Shown: positions 1 to 8,585, counted from the first letter of the stretch. The stretch: DNA of 64,000 bases from Devosia geojensis (GCF_000969415.1 NZ_JZEX01000104.1:1-64000); one strand, 5' to 3'. Notes: generated by a model not told the origin, from the letters alone. Made by a program: numbers and translations.

Positions 1-24
1 CCTCCCCTCAAGGGGGAGGGGAGG
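1..24. repeat. Partial GC-rich inverted repeat at window edge
   Basis: Bases 1-7 (CCTCCCC) pair with 18-24 (GGGGAGG). It resembles the hairpin element at 23840-23930 and is probably the right half of a longer intergenic element cut by the window edge. From here to the first gene at 290 I see no other gene or convincing RNA. Confidence 0.45.
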
Positions 25-289
25 CAGTGCCAACCCTTTGATCCTGCTACCGAGCCAGAAACTTATCTCTGCACCTTCGCACCGCCCTCACCCGCCACGA
101 GACCGCCAGGTCGCGACGAACGGTCTGTGGCAGAGCAGGCGGGAGGGGCTGGAGTCGGAGCGGAAGCAACCCACGTGTCGTTATTTGCACCGCGTTAGGG
201 TTAAGCGACGTGGTTAAGGCTCGTTTAAGAACTTTGTCCGATATTGTGCGCGATTCAACTGCCATTTCGGCAATAACGAGGATCGTGAC

Positions 290-1066
290 ATGCGCAAGCT
301 CATCGCCGCGATCGGGGTGGCAGGAGCCGCTTCGATCGCCGCACAGGCCCTGGCGGCTGATATTCCGGTGTACCCGCCGGTCGTTCCGGAACTTCCTCCG
401 GTTGACTACGGTCTGGGTGGAAACTTCTACCTGCGCGGCAGTGGCGCGTGGAATGTGCTCTGGGCCAAGGACGTCGACAGCTGGGCCTGTCCTCCGGGCT
501 GCGGCACCGACTTTGTGCCCGTCACCTTCGATACCGATGATGTCGGCTACGGCTACAGCGTCGGCGCGGGCTTCGGCTACGAAACCGGCACGGGCCTGCG
601 GTTCGACGCCACGGTCGATTACCTCTCCAACGAGGGCGCCTCGATCGTGCGCAGCGGCGAGAGCGCGGCGGTGGATGGCGAATATTCGCTCAAGCTCCGC
701 TCGACGGTGCTGCTCGCCAACGTCTACTACGATTTCAGCTTCTCGGACGCCTATGGCTACGGCCCCTCGGGCTACTCGGCCGCCGGCGGTCCCTTCGCCT
801 ATGTGGGCGCGGGCGCGGGTGTCGCCTTCAACGAGGTGCATGTCGACTCGCCGGCCACCAACCCGGTCAACAGCGGCGACAACACCAGCTTTGCGGCGGC
901 CGGCATGGTCGGCGTCGGCTACGATTTCGGCGCCTTCACCGCCGATCTCGGCTACCGCGCCCTCTACATCGCCGAAGTCGCCAACGAGCAGCCGGTGCCG
1001 CACGACTTCTCGGTGTCCGACGCCTGGATCCACGAAGTGCGCGGCACGCTGCGCTATCGCTTCTGA
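290..1066 (+). CDS. Outer membrane beta-barrel protein (Omp25/31-like)
   Basis: The 258-residue product begins with a signal peptide (MRKLIAAIGVAG, hydrophobic core, cleavage near AQALA/AD) and ends in RYRF. A terminal aromatic residue is the usual mark recognised by the BAM outer-membrane assembly machinery. Between lie alternating glycine/aromatic segments typical of eight-stranded barrels of the OmpA-like/Omp25-Omp31 type common in Hyphomicrobiales. A CPPGC motif near residues 68-72 could form a loop disulfide. The ATG at 290 follows a GAGG-type ribosome site, and a strong terminator follows, so it is probably a single-gene unit. Its role is presumably structural or adhesive; no specific ligand can be read from the sequence. 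Confidence 0.85.
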   Translation: MRKLIAAIGVAGAASIAAQALAADIPVYPPVVPELPPVDYGLGGNFYLRGSGAWNVLWAKDVDSWACPPGCGTDFVPVTFDTDDVGYGYSVGAGFGYETGTGLRFDATVDYLSNEGASIVRSGESAAVDGEYSLKLRSTVLLANVYYDFSFSDAYGYGPSGYSAAGGPFAYVGAGAGVAFNEVHVDSPATNPVNSGDNTSFAAAGMVGVGYDFGAFTADLGYRALYIAEVANEQPVPHDFSVSDAWIHEVRGTLRYRF

Positions 1067-1093
1067 CGTCCCCGAACGTCGCGATCGAATTGC

Positions 1094-1122
1094 AACGGCG
1101 CCTGCGGGCGCCGTTCTCTTTT
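1094..1122 (+). terminator. Rho-independent terminator after the outer membrane protein gene
   Basis: A perfect 9-bp stem, AACGGCGCC (1094-1102) with GGCGCCGTT (1107-1115) around a TGCG loop, is followed by CTCTTTT. It lies 28 bp after the stop codon at 1066. Confidence 0.85.
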
Positions 1123-1187
1123 GGAGAAAGCCAGGTAAACTTGAGACAAAGCAGACGCGACGGCAGGCAGGCAGGGAGAGAAGGTTC

Positions 1188-2159
1188 ATGAAGATTTTGG
1201 TGATCGGCGCGGCCGGCATGATCGGCAGGAAGCTCGTCAAGCGCATCCTGGCCGATGAGGCGGTCGGCGGCCGGCAGGTCACGGCTATGACGCTCGCCGA
1301 TGTGGTCACGCCCTCGGCGCCGGCGAGCGCGATTCCCATCGATACGGTCGCCGCTGATCTCTCGCATGCGGGCGTCGCCGAAAGCCTCGTCGCCGGCCGG
1401 CCGGACCTGATCTTCCATCTCGCCGCCATCGTCTCGGGCGAGGCGGAAGCGGATTTCGACAAGGGCTACGCCATCAATCTCGACGGCACGCGCTATCTCT
1501 TCGAGGCGGTCCGCCAGGCGCACCTCGTCGACGGTTATACGCCGCGCCTCGTCTTCACCTCGTCCATCGCCGTGTTCGGCGCGCCGTTCCCCGCCGAGAT
1601 CGGCGACGAGTTCCACCTGACACCCTTGACCAGCTACGGCACGCAGAAGGCCATCGGCGAGCTGCTGCTGGCCGACTATTCGCGGCGCGGTTTCCTCGAT
1701 GGCGTCGGCATCCGCCTGCCGACCATCGCCATCCGGCCGGGCAAGCCCAACAAGGCGGCGTCCGGATTCTTCTCGGGGATCGTGCGCGAGCCGCTCGTCG
1801 GCGTCGAGGCGATGCTGCCCGTCGCCGATACGGTCCGGCACTGGTTCGCCAGTCCCCGCGCCGCCGTCGGGTTCCTGCTGCATGCGGCAACGATCGATAC
1901 CGCGCCGCTGGGCGCGCGCCGCAGCCTTACTATGCCGGGGGTCGCCGCGACCGTTGCCGAGGAGATCGAGGCGCTGCGCCGCGCCGCCGGCGACCGGGCC
2001 GTCGCGCTCATCCGGCGCGAGCCCGACGAGACCATCGCACGCATCGTCGCCGGCTGGCCGCAGGCCTTCGCCGCCGACCGGGCCGTGGCTTTGGGCTTCA
2101 CGGCGGACAAGGATTTCGACGAGATCGTCTCGATCCACATCGCCGACGAGCTGGGATAG
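1188..2159 (+). CDS. denD: D-erythronate dehydrogenase-like NAD-dependent epimerase/dehydratase
   Basis: The 323-residue protein has the extended-SDR nucleotide-binding motif GAAGMIGRK (residues 7-15) and a catalytic YGTQK near residue 149. The surrounding blocks KAIGELLLADYSRRG and IRPGKPNKAASGFF are, from memory, the signature of the DenD group, which oxidises D-erythronate at C2 in four-carbon acid sugar catabolism. The other DenD-pathway genes (denO/otnI, otnC, denK) are not beside it, so the substrate is inferred from motifs only. The ATG at 1188 follows GGGAGAGAAGG; the frame stays open upstream to 210, but that part reads through the preceding gene in another frame and lacks family similarity. 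It is a monocistronic gene between a terminator and a palindromic repeat. Confidence 0.75.
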   Translation: MKILVIGAAGMIGRKLVKRILADEAVGGRQVTAMTLADVVTPSAPASAIPIDTVAADLSHAGVAESLVAGRPDLIFHLAAIVSGEAEADFDKGYAINLDGTRYLFEAVRQAHLVDGYTPRLVFTSSIAVFGAPFPAEIGDEFHLTPLTSYGTQKAIGELLLADYSRRGFLDGVGIRLPTIAIRPGKPNKAASGFFSGIVREPLVGVEAMLPVADTVRHWFASPRAAVGFLLHAATIDTAPLGARRSLTMPGVAATVAEEIEALRRAAGDRAVALIRREPDETIARIVAGWPQAFAADRAVALGFTADKDFDEIVSIHIADELG

Positions 2160-2207
2160 CTGGGTTCACTCCGCCGGGACGGGATTGCACCATTTCCCCC
2201 ACCCACG

Positions 2208-2287
2208 GGGTCATCCCCGCGAAAGCGGGGACCTCTGTTCAGGACCGGCAAGGCAAACGGAGGTTCCCGCTTTCGCGGGAATGACCC
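2208..2287. repeat. Paired palindromic repeat (GAAAGCGGG family)
   Basis: GGGTCATCCCCGCGAAAGCGGGGACCTC is followed, about 25 bp on, by its inverted copy ending TTTCGCGGGAATGACCC. Each half is itself a hairpin around GAAA/TTTC. The same family recurs at 8365, 12530, 31203 and 60861. It lies between convergent genes and could act as a bidirectional terminator. Confidence 0.8.
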
Positions 2288-2343
2288 GGTCGAGGAGACG
2301 GCACTGTGCCAACCGGCTCATGGAGCTTTCCACCTTTCCCGCG

Positions 2344-3297
2344 TTATTCGGGCTTGTGCTCGAACTGGCGGCCCGAGATGTGGGAGAGCACCGTGTAGCT
2401 CAGGACCCCCAGGCCATAGTAGGACGAGGCCGAGGCCTCCTCGCGCGGCATGACGATCATCTGGTTGCTCGTGCAGGCAAAGAGGAACTCGCAGAAGTTC
2501 GGCATCACCGCCTCGAGATGGGCGAAGGCGTCGGCCGGGGTCTCGCCGGTGTCGGTGCGGTAGGTGACGAAGAGGAAGTCGGCATCGAGCTCGGGCAGGG
2601 TTTCCGGGCTCATGCGTTCGAACTGGCCTTCGGGAATGGCCTCGACGCGTTCGGGGAAGGTGAAGCCGGCGTCGCGCAGGAGCTTGCCGAGCGCGCCATA
2701 GGTGTGCCAGCTCAACACCTGCCCGTCGACGCCCTGGATGACGTTGACGGAGATGTCGACGGTATCGATGAGGCGCCTGATCTGCTCGACCTGGCCGGCA
2801 TACCGGTCCTTCAGGACCGCCAGCCGGTCCTGCGTCCCGGTAATCTCGGCCAGCACGTCGTAGATCTCGAAATCGCCGCGCGCCTCGTCGTCGAGGACGA
2901 TGACCGGGGCGATGGCCTCGAGCTGCTCGACGGGAGCCGTCTGCCAGGGCGTGGTGATGATGAGGTCGGGCTCGGCGGCGGCGACCGCCTCGATATCGAC
3001 CGGCAGATTGCCGAGGAACTCGATGTCGGAATTGTCGAAGTCGACGCCGGTCAGCACCTTGCTGCCCCGGATGAAACCCTCGCCCTCGGGCGTGGTGCGC
3101 CCGTGGCTGGCGATGGGCATCACGCCGAGCTCGATGAGGGGCACCGTGATGGCAAGGTCCTGCAGCGAGGCGATCCGCTGCGCCTCGAGCGGGATCTCGA
3201 CCGTGCGGCCGAGGTCGTCGGTGAAGGAGCGCGTCTCCTGCGCGGCGGCGGGCAGGGCGAAGAGGGCGGCGATGGCGAGCGCGTATGCGGTCTTCAT
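2344..3297 (-). CDS. Ferric-siderophore ABC importer, periplasmic binding protein A
   Basis: The 317-residue protein has a signal peptide (MKTAYALAIAALFALPAAAQ) and a FepB/FecB-type binding fold. It opens with RSFTDDLGRTVEIP, the usual first strand of this family, and contains AEPDLII and an extended helix between the lobes. It would capture a ferric siderophore for the FecCD permeases encoded upstream. It is the last gene of the leftward operon 8222-2344. It is a close tandem paralogue of the next gene (shared ETRSFTDD, RIASL.DL, LAEITGTQDRLA and SVNVI blocks), pointing to a local duplication followed by divergence of the ligand site. The start at 3297 was chosen for the signal peptide; a longer open frame upstream would run into the neighbouring gene. 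Confidence 0.85.
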   Translation of the reverse strand: MKTAYALAIAALFALPAAAQETRSFTDDLGRTVEIPLEAQRIASLQDLAITVPLIELGVMPIASHGRTTPEGEGFIRGSKVLTGVDFDNSDIEFLGNLPVDIEAVAAAEPDLIITTPWQTAPVEQLEAIAPVIVLDDEARGDFEIYDVLAEITGTQDRLAVLKDRYAGQVEQIRRLIDTVDISVNVIQGVDGQVLSWHTYGALGKLLRDAGFTFPERVEAIPEGQFERMSPETLPELDADFLFVTYRTDTGETPADAFAHLEAVMPNFCEFLFACTSNQMIVMPREEASASSYYGLGVLSYTVLSHISGRQFEHKPE

Positions 3298-3323
3298 GGG
3301 TGAAGTCCTTTCCGGAATATGGC

Positions 3324-4268
3324 CTATTGACCGGCCGGTGGTGTCGTCAGGGCGAGGAGCGTGTAGGTGAGCATTCCGAGCGCGCCATAGGAGGAGACGA
3401 ACGTTTCGTCGCGCGGGATGGCGATGAGGCGCCCGTTCTGGCAGGCGGTGAGGAAGGCGCAATAGCCGGGAACGGTCGCCTCGAGCAGGTCGTAGGCGTC
3501 CTGCGGGGTTTCGCCCATCTCGGCGCGGTAGGTGACGAAGACGAGGTCGGCATCCATCGTCGGCAGCATTTCGGGGCTGTGGTCGGACATCTGCCCGTAA
3601 GCGACCTGTTCGACCGCCTCGGGCATGGCAAAGCCGGCATCGTCGAGCACGCGACCGAGGGCGGCGAAGTGCCGGTAGGAGCGGATCTGGCCTTCGACGG
3701 CGGCGATGACGTTGACGGAGGTCGAGCCGGTATCGACCAGGGTGCGCAGCTGACCGATCTGCTGCTCGTAGCGCGCCTCGAGCAGGGCCAGCCGGTCCTG
3801 CGTGCCGGTGATCTCGGCCAGGCGCTCGTAGAGCTCGAACTTGTCGCTCCTGTCGAAGTCGAGAAGGATCGTCGGGGCGATATGGGCGAAGAGCTCCGGA
3901 TCCTGGTTGGTCGAGAGGATGATGAGGTCCGGCTCGATGGCGGCGACGGTTTCGGGATCGATCTCGGTGCCGGTGCCGAGGAAGGCGATGTCGGCGGTGT
4001 CGAAATCGACGCCGGTCATCATCTTGGACGAGCGCATGAAGGACGAGCCGTCCTCTGCCGCCCGCCCGTGGCTGCCGGCCGGCAGCACGCCGAGCTCGAT
4101 CAGCGGCACGGAAAAGAAGAGGTCGTGCAGCGAGGCGATGCGCTGGGGTTCAGCAGGAATCTCGACGGTGCGGCCGTCGTCGTCGGTGAAGCTGCGCGTC
4201 TCCTGGGCGGCAACGGGCATCGTGGCGAGCGCCAGGGCGAAAAGAGCGGCGGTGGCGAACTTCATCAT
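3324..4268 (-). CDS. Ferric-siderophore ABC importer, periplasmic binding protein B
   Basis: The 314-residue protein has a signal peptide (MMKFATAALFALALATMPVAAQ) and the same binding-protein fold as the gene just downstream, 26 bp away. It shares the RSFTDDDGRTVEIP opening, IEPDLII and the LAEITGTQDRLA helix. The mature proteins align along their whole length, but the central lobes differ, so the two may serve different siderophores through one permease. The start uses the first of two adjacent ATG codons (4268 or 4265) behind GGAGGA. No transmembrane anchor or lipobox cysteine is seen, which fits a free periplasmic protein of a Gram-negative. Confidence 0.85.
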   Translation of the reverse strand: MMKFATAALFALALATMPVAAQETRSFTDDDGRTVEIPAEPQRIASLHDLFFSVPLIELGVLPAGSHGRAAEDGSSFMRSSKMMTGVDFDTADIAFLGTGTEIDPETVAAIEPDLIILSTNQDPELFAHIAPTILLDFDRSDKFELYERLAEITGTQDRLALLEARYEQQIGQLRTLVDTGSTSVNVIAAVEGQIRSYRHFAALGRVLDDAGFAMPEAVEQVAYGQMSDHSPEMLPTMDADLVFVTYRAEMGETPQDAYDLLEATVPGYCAFLTACQNGRLIAIPRDETFVSSYGALGMLTYTLLALTTPPAGQ

Positions 4269-4374
4269 GGCGTCCTCCGAGGGGGTCACTCGTTCCGGGT
4301 CTCGATCTCCTGCGCGCTCATCAGCGCGAGAGGGTGGCGGTCACGGCCGAAAGGCTGAAGGCTTTCGTATCGGT

Positions 4375-5274
4375 TCAGGAATGGGCGTGGATCGAGGCCA
4401 GGCGCCAGCGCGGCGTCATTTCCGGGGCCTTCTCGGCAAGGCCTTCGCATTTGCCGTGGACGGGGATGGTTTCGGCAACGAGGTGCAATTCGAGTGGCGT
4501 GTCGCCGGCGGTCGCCGAGACCGTCAGCACGTCGCCGCCCGCCTCGCTCTGCGGCCACGCCGTCTCGCCAAGGCGCACGGCGGTCTGATCGAGACCGTGA
4601 TCCTGCGCCCATTGCATGGCGGCGTGCTCGGCCACTTGCGCGGGCTGGGGCAGTCCGGTGCGGCCGCGATAGGCGGCGAGGTAAATGTCGCCGCGCGCGA
4701 TGGTGGCGAGGAACTCTGCCGCTTGCTCGGGCGCGACCCGCCCATAACGCTGGCGCTGCGGCAGCACCACCAGCGAGGCGGCGAAGCGGCAGCCGCCGAC
4801 GTGGGTCGCCTGCAGCACGTTGAACTTTTCCGGGTCCGCGGCGGCCATTAGCGCCTTGAAGGTCGCAAAGCCGTAGCGCGCGCAGCAGGCATCGCGGCGG
4901 CTGTCGGTGCAGCAGAGGATGACGGTGCGCTCGTCGCGCCGGCCCTCGAACATTTCGCCGGCGGTGAAACGCACGACGGCATCAGCCAGCGCGTCCTGGT
5001 CGGCAAAGTCGGCGGCAACGCCGTCGGCGAGGAGGCTCGGCAGCGTCTGCGTCTCGCCCACCCGGTCGACGAGGGCGACGTGGATGCCGGCCTTCATCGC
5101 CAGCCGCACGGCTTCGGCGAGGGCGGGTTCCATGCCGACGGACTCGAAGCGCGGCACGCGCCACTTGCCGCGCGGCCAGGCGAGGATCAGCACCCGCTCG
5201 GCGATGTTGCCGGTGCCCGGCAGCGGTTCGCCGCGCTCGAGGCAGAGATCGCGGCAGAAGACGTGGTGGGTCAT
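4375..5274 (-). CDS. Sucrase/ferredoxin-like [2Fe-2S] protein (thioredoxin fold) in siderophore operon
   Basis: The 299-residue protein matches the Suc_Fer-like family (relatives of yeast Apd1/Aim32). It has an N-terminal FCRDLCLERGEPLPGT block, then TVILCCTDSRRDACCARYG with the paired cysteines, then THVGGCRFAASLVVLP. In Apd1/Aim32 the cluster is held by two cysteines and two histidines in an HxGGH motif. Here the second position reads cysteine (HVGGC, codon at 4789-4791), so the cluster may be bound by three cysteines and one histidine. There is no signal peptide, so it is cytoplasmic. It sits between the permease and binding-protein genes, which suggests a role in reducing or releasing iron from the imported siderophore. 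That role is inference. The start at 5274 follows an AAGG site. Confidence 0.75.
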   Translation of the reverse strand: MTHHVFCRDLCLERGEPLPGTGNIAERVLILAWPRGKWRVPRFESVGMEPALAEAVRLAMKAGIHVALVDRVGETQTLPSLLADGVAADFADQDALADAVVRFTAGEMFEGRRDERTVILCCTDSRRDACCARYGFATFKALMAAADPEKFNVLQATHVGGCRFAASLVVLPQRQRYGRVAPEQAAEFLATIARGDIYLAAYRGRTGLPQPAQVAEHAAMQWAQDHGLDQTAVRLGETAWPQSEAGGDVLTVSATAGDTPLELHLVAETIPVHGKCEGLAEKAPEMTPRWRLASIHAHS

Positions 5275-5293
5275 GGGCGAACCTTGCGTGATG

Positions 5294-6358
5294 TCATTGC
5301 GGCCGCACCTGCGCCCGCGCCAGCAGCACGATGAAGATCGGCACGCCGATGAGCGCGGTGAGGAGTCCCGCAGGGATCTGGATGAGGGCGAAGGCCGCAC
5401 GCCCGATGAGGTCGGCCGCGCCGACCAGCAGCGCGCCGATGAGGGCGGTGAGGACGAGGTGGAAGCCCATGCCGGCGTGGGCGAGGCGCCTTGCGGCATG
5501 CGGGGCGATGAGGCCGACAAAGCCTAAGGGTCCGACGACGCTCGTGGCGATGGCGGCAAGGCCGACCGCGACCGTGACGAGCGCCGGGCGCACGAGCTGC
5601 ACCGGCGCGCCGAGCCCGATGGCGGCCGCTTCGCCCATGCGCATCGCCGCCATGGCGCGGCTCATGACGAGCAAGGCCGGCAGCAGCACCGCCGACCAGC
5701 CGGCGAGGGTCAGGACGTCGCCCCAGGTCGCCGCGTTGATCGAGCCGGCGAGCCAGGCGAGCGCCGAGAGCGCCCGGTCGATCTCGCCATAGGTCATCAG
5801 CGCCGAGGTGATCGAGGAGATGAACGCGGAAACGCCGAGCCCCATGAGGATGAAGCGGATGGCGTTGCTGCCCTCACGGGTGTGCGAGAGCCACTGGATG
5901 AGGACGGCAACGAGGATCGATCCGCCAAAGGCGAGCCACGGCCGGTAGATGGGGCCGAGCTGCGGAAAGAGCACCATCACCGCCACCACGGCGAGCGCTG
6001 CGCCCTGGCTGACGCCGACGAGCGAGGGGTCGGCCAGACCGTTGCGCGTCACCGTCTGCAGCGCCGCGCCCGAGAGCGCCATCATCGCGCCGACGAGCGC
6101 GGCGGCGAGGGTGCGCGGGAAGCGGAACTCCCAGACGACGTTGTCGATCGCCCGGCTGATGGTGATGCCGCGCAGGGTCTCGACGAGCTCGTTGAGCGAG
6201 ACGCCGTAGCTGCCGGTCGCAAGGCTCACCGCCGAGAGGGCGAGGAGCGCGAGGACGAGGAGGCCGATGACGACGAGCGCCCGCACCGGCAGGCGCAGCG
6301 CAATGCGCTCGCGCGGCGAGCGCAGGATAACGTGGCGGGCGGGCGCAAGGCTCGTCAT
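5294..6358 (-). CDS. Siderophore ABC importer permease (FecCD type), second
   Basis: The 354-residue membrane protein belongs to the FecCD/BtuC family with about ten hydrophobic segments. Diagnostic blocks are WEFRFPRTLAAALVGAMMALSGAALQ, here interrupted only by normal variation, then NGLADPSLVGVSQGA, and near the C-terminus GPLGFVGLIAPHAAR, the coupling region that contacts the ATPase. A charged 30-residue cytoplasmic leader precedes the first membrane helix. The start codon overlaps the upstream permease stop by 4 bp (ATGA), so the two are probably translationally coupled and form a heterodimeric channel. Confidence 0.9.
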   Translation of the reverse strand: MTSLAPARHVILRSPRERIALRLPVRALVVIGLLVLALLALSAVSLATGSYGVSLNELVETLRGITISRAIDNVVWEFRFPRTLAAALVGAMMALSGAALQTVTRNGLADPSLVGVSQGAALAVVAVMVLFPQLGPIYRPWLAFGGSILVAVLIQWLSHTREGSNAIRFILMGLGVSAFISSITSALMTYGEIDRALSALAWLAGSINAATWGDVLTLAGWSAVLLPALLVMSRAMAAMRMGEAAAIGLGAPVQLVRPALVTVAVGLAAIATSVVGPLGFVGLIAPHAARRLAHAGMGFHLVLTALIGALLVGAADLIGRAAFALIQIPAGLLTALIGVPIFIVLLARAQVRPQ

Positions 6359-7380
6359 CGCGACCTGCGCCGTACCAGGTGGACGAAGAGCGGGGCGCCG
6401 ACCATGGCGGTGATGATGCCGGTCGAGATCTCCTGTGGCGGGATGGCGATGCGCGCCACGATATCGACGGCGAGGAGGTACGCGGCGCCGGCAAGCGCGG
6501 AATAGGGCACGATCCAGCGATAATCGGCCCCGACGTAGAGCCGCACCACGTGCGGGATGACGAGGCCGATGAAGCCCAACGGTCCGGCGAGCGCCACCGA
6601 CCCGGCGGTGAGGACGACGACGGCGACGAGGATCTGGAGCTTGAGCGAGGTGGTCCTGACGCCCAGGCCCTGCGCCACCTCGTCGCCCATGGCGAGGACC
6701 GTCACCTGCCGGGCGAGTGCCAGCGAGAGCAGCATGGCGATGGCGAGCCACGGGCCGGTATAGACGAGCACGGTGATGTCGCGGCCGGCGAGCGAGCCGG
6801 TGAGCCACACGCGCAGGTTCATGAACGTGTCTTCGCTGAGGAGATGCGCGATCGAGATGCAGGCGGCTAGGAACGCGCTGATGGCGGCGCCGGCGAGCGT
6901 CAGGCTCAGGGGCGTCGCGCCGCCCGGCACCCAGCGGGCGATGAAGTAGACGACGAGCGCGGCGGCGAGCGCCCCGGCCGCCGCGATCCACGGGATCAGC
7001 GCCATACTGGTCAATCCGAAGAGGGCGGTGGCCATGACGACGGCGAAGGATGCACCGGCGGTGAGGCCAAGCAGGCCCGGATCGGCGAGCGGGTTGCGCG
7101 TCACGCCCTGCATCAGCGCACCGGCGACCGAGAGGCACGCGCCGACGACGACGGCGATCACCGCGCGCGGCAGGCGCAGGTTCATGACGATGACGTGGTC
7201 GAACTCTGCTGGATCGAAAGCGGTCAGCGCATCGACGACGGTGCCGATCGGCAGGCTCTTGGCGCCGACGGCGATGTGGAGGAGGAAGAGGGCGCCGAGG
7301 ACGGCGATGAGCAGCGGCACGCCGCTCCAGGCGCGCAGCGGCGGCGCACTCGGGGCCGGGCTCGCGGCGATGTCGTTCAT
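6355..7380 (-). CDS. Siderophore ABC importer permease (FecCD type), first
   Basis: This 341-residue FecCD-family permease carries LRLPRAVIAVVVGACLSVAGALMQ-type sequence near residues 50-75, NPLADPGLLGLTAGA after it, and GPLGFIGLVIPHVVR near residue 280, the conserved ATPase-coupling loop. Its start overlaps the stop of the ATPase gene by 4 bp (TCAT on the plus strand), and its stop overlaps the next permease in the same way. It is the partner subunit of the permease at 5294-6358. Confidence 0.9.
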   Translation of the reverse strand: MNDIAASPAPSAPPLRAWSGVPLLIAVLGALFLLHIAVGAKSLPIGTVVDALTAFDPAEFDHVIVMNLRLPRAVIAVVVGACLSVAGALMQGVTRNPLADPGLLGLTAGASFAVVMATALFGLTSMALIPWIAAAGALAAALVVYFIARWVPGGATPLSLTLAGAAISAFLAACISIAHLLSEDTFMNLRVWLTGSLAGRDITVLVYTGPWLAIAMLLSLALARQVTVLAMGDEVAQGLGVRTTSLKLQILVAVVVLTAGSVALAGPLGFIGLVIPHVVRLYVGADYRWIVPYSALAGAAYLLAVDIVARIAIPPQEISTGIITAMVGAPLFVHLVRRRSR

Positions 7381-8222
7381 GCCGGCAGCGCCGCGCGGGC
7401 GCGGGCGCCGAACGGCACGCAGACGAGCCGGCCCGTCACCGGATCGTCGAGCACATGCGCCTCGAGGTCGAACACCTCGCGCAGCCTTTCGGCGGTGAAC
7501 ACGGTTTTCGGCGCGCCGGCGCAGACGATCTGCCCATCGCGCATCATCACCAGATGGTCGGCGTAAGCGGCGGCAAGGCTCAGCTCATGCAGAACGACGA
7601 CGAGGGTGCGGCCGGTCTTGTGGGCAAGGCTTGCCAATAGCTCCATCAGGTCGACCTGCACCTTGAGGTCGAGGAAGGTCGTCGGCTCGTCGAGCAGCAG
7701 CAGGTCCGTCTCCTGGGCCAAGACCATCGCGATCCAGCAGCGCTGGCGCTGTCCGCCCGAGAGCGTGTCGACCGGCCGCTCGGCGAGGTCGGCAACGCCT
7801 GCGACCTTCATGGCGTGGTTGACTGCCGCCTCGTCGGCGCGCGACCACTGGCGCAGCAGCGACTGGTGCGGATAGCGGCCCTGCGCGACGAGCTCGCGCA
7901 CCGTTAGCCCCTCGGGCGCGACGGGCCCCTGCGGCAGCAGGCCGAGTTTCTCGGCAACGGCCCGCGTGTTGGTCTGATGGATATCCTTGCCGTCGAGCAG
8001 CACCGCGCCGGCCGTCGGCGCAAGGATGCGGGCGAGCGTCTTGAGGAAAGTGGACTTGCCGCTGCCGTTGGGGCCGACGAGGATGGTGACCTTGCCGGTC
8101 GGCACGGCAAGATCGACGCCCTTGAGGATGCCGACGCCCGCATAGCCGGCATCGACAGAAAGGGCCTCCAGCCGCGATGGCGCCGCTGCGACACTGTCTT
8201 TTCTGCCAACGCCCGCGTGCAC
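7377..8222 (-). CDS. Siderophore ABC importer ATPase (FecE/FepC type)
   Basis: The 281-residue ATPase energises the FecCD permeases downstream. Visible motifs are Walker A GPNGSGKST (about residue 52), signature LSGGQRQR, Walker B LLLLDEPTTFLDL and the H-loop in VVLHELSLA. The GRYPHQ block is typical of iron-siderophore and haem ATPases. The start is GTG at 8222, supported by GAGGT seven bases upstream. It is the first gene of the six-gene operon running left to 2344, and the TGA-N9-TCA box at 8239-8253 lies just ahead of it, so iron-dependent repression is likely. Confidence 0.9.
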   Translation of the reverse strand: MHAGVGRKDSVAAAPSRLEALSVDAGYAGVGILKGVDLAVPTGKVTILVGPNGSGKSTFLKTLARILAPTAGAVLLDGKDIHQTNTRAVAEKLGLLPQGPVAPEGLTVRELVAQGRYPHQSLLRQWSRADEAAVNHAMKVAGVADLAERPVDTLSGGQRQRCWIAMVLAQETDLLLLDEPTTFLDLKVQVDLMELLASLAHKTGRTLVVVLHELSLAAAYADHLVMMRDGQIVCAGAPKTVFTAERLREVFDLEAHVLDDPVTGRLVCVPFGARARAALPA

Positions 8223-8238
8223 GGTACGACCTCATATC

Positions 8239-8253
8239 TGACTGAGTTCGTCA
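8239..8253. promoter_or_regulatory. Candidate RirA iron-responsive operator (TGA-N9-TCA)
   Basis: TGA-CTGAGTTCG-TCA lies 17 bp upstream of the GTG start of the siderophore ATPase gene. It matches the published TGA-N9-TCA consensus of the rhizobial iron regulator RirA. A second match sits at the other siderophore locus (9573-9587). RirA itself is not in the window. Confidence 0.55.
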
Positions 8254-8364
8254 GGTTTGGCGGTGGACTAGCAAAGCTGATAGGTCAGATCAAGATAAAT
8301 GAAGGCGGGCCCTCGGTTCGGCAACGGGGCGCCGATGTGCTTTGCACGGTGCTTCCCATCCCCA

Positions 8365-8512
8365 GGATGTCACCCCGGCGAAGGCCGGGGCCCATCTTGA
8401 GCTGCTCCAACAGCCGCCAAGTGTGTGAGAGAGCGAAAAGGGGTGGTTGCTGATCTCTCCGCGCCCGTCGGCGCGATCAGGGCTGGATCCCGGCCTTCGC
8501 CGGGATGACACC
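8365..8512. repeat. Inverted palindromic repeats in a 363-bp intergenic region
   Basis: The stretch 8223-8585 has no gene. It holds the iron box at 8239 and then two halves of a repeat: CACCCCGGCGAAGGCCGGGG (from about 8371) and its inverted relative GGATCCCGGCCTTCGCCGGG (ending near 8503). Each is a hairpin of the CCGGCGAAGGCCGG kind, a variant of the element at 2208. It separates the two siderophore transport units. Confidence 0.7.
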
Positions 8513-8585
8513 CGGTGGGTGTTGGTGCATCGTGCCCACCGCCCACCGGGACGGTCCGCGCCGGTGGAACGATCGTCCCAACGGC

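Noticed and set aside
210-1187. Long N-terminal extension of the D-erythronate dehydrogenase-like frame
   Set aside because: The extension reads through the outer membrane protein gene and its terminator in another frame and is Arg/Ser/Pro-rich; family similarity begins at 1188.
936-2138. 400-codon open frame on the minus strand
   Set aside because: Asp/Gly/Arg-rich composition typical of antisense shadows in GC-rich DNA, opposite a well-supported gene.
4375-5274. FhuF-type siderophore-iron reductase
   Set aside because: FhuF proteins carry their cluster cysteines at the C-terminus; here the cysteines are mid-protein and the blocks match Suc_Fer-like proteins instead.
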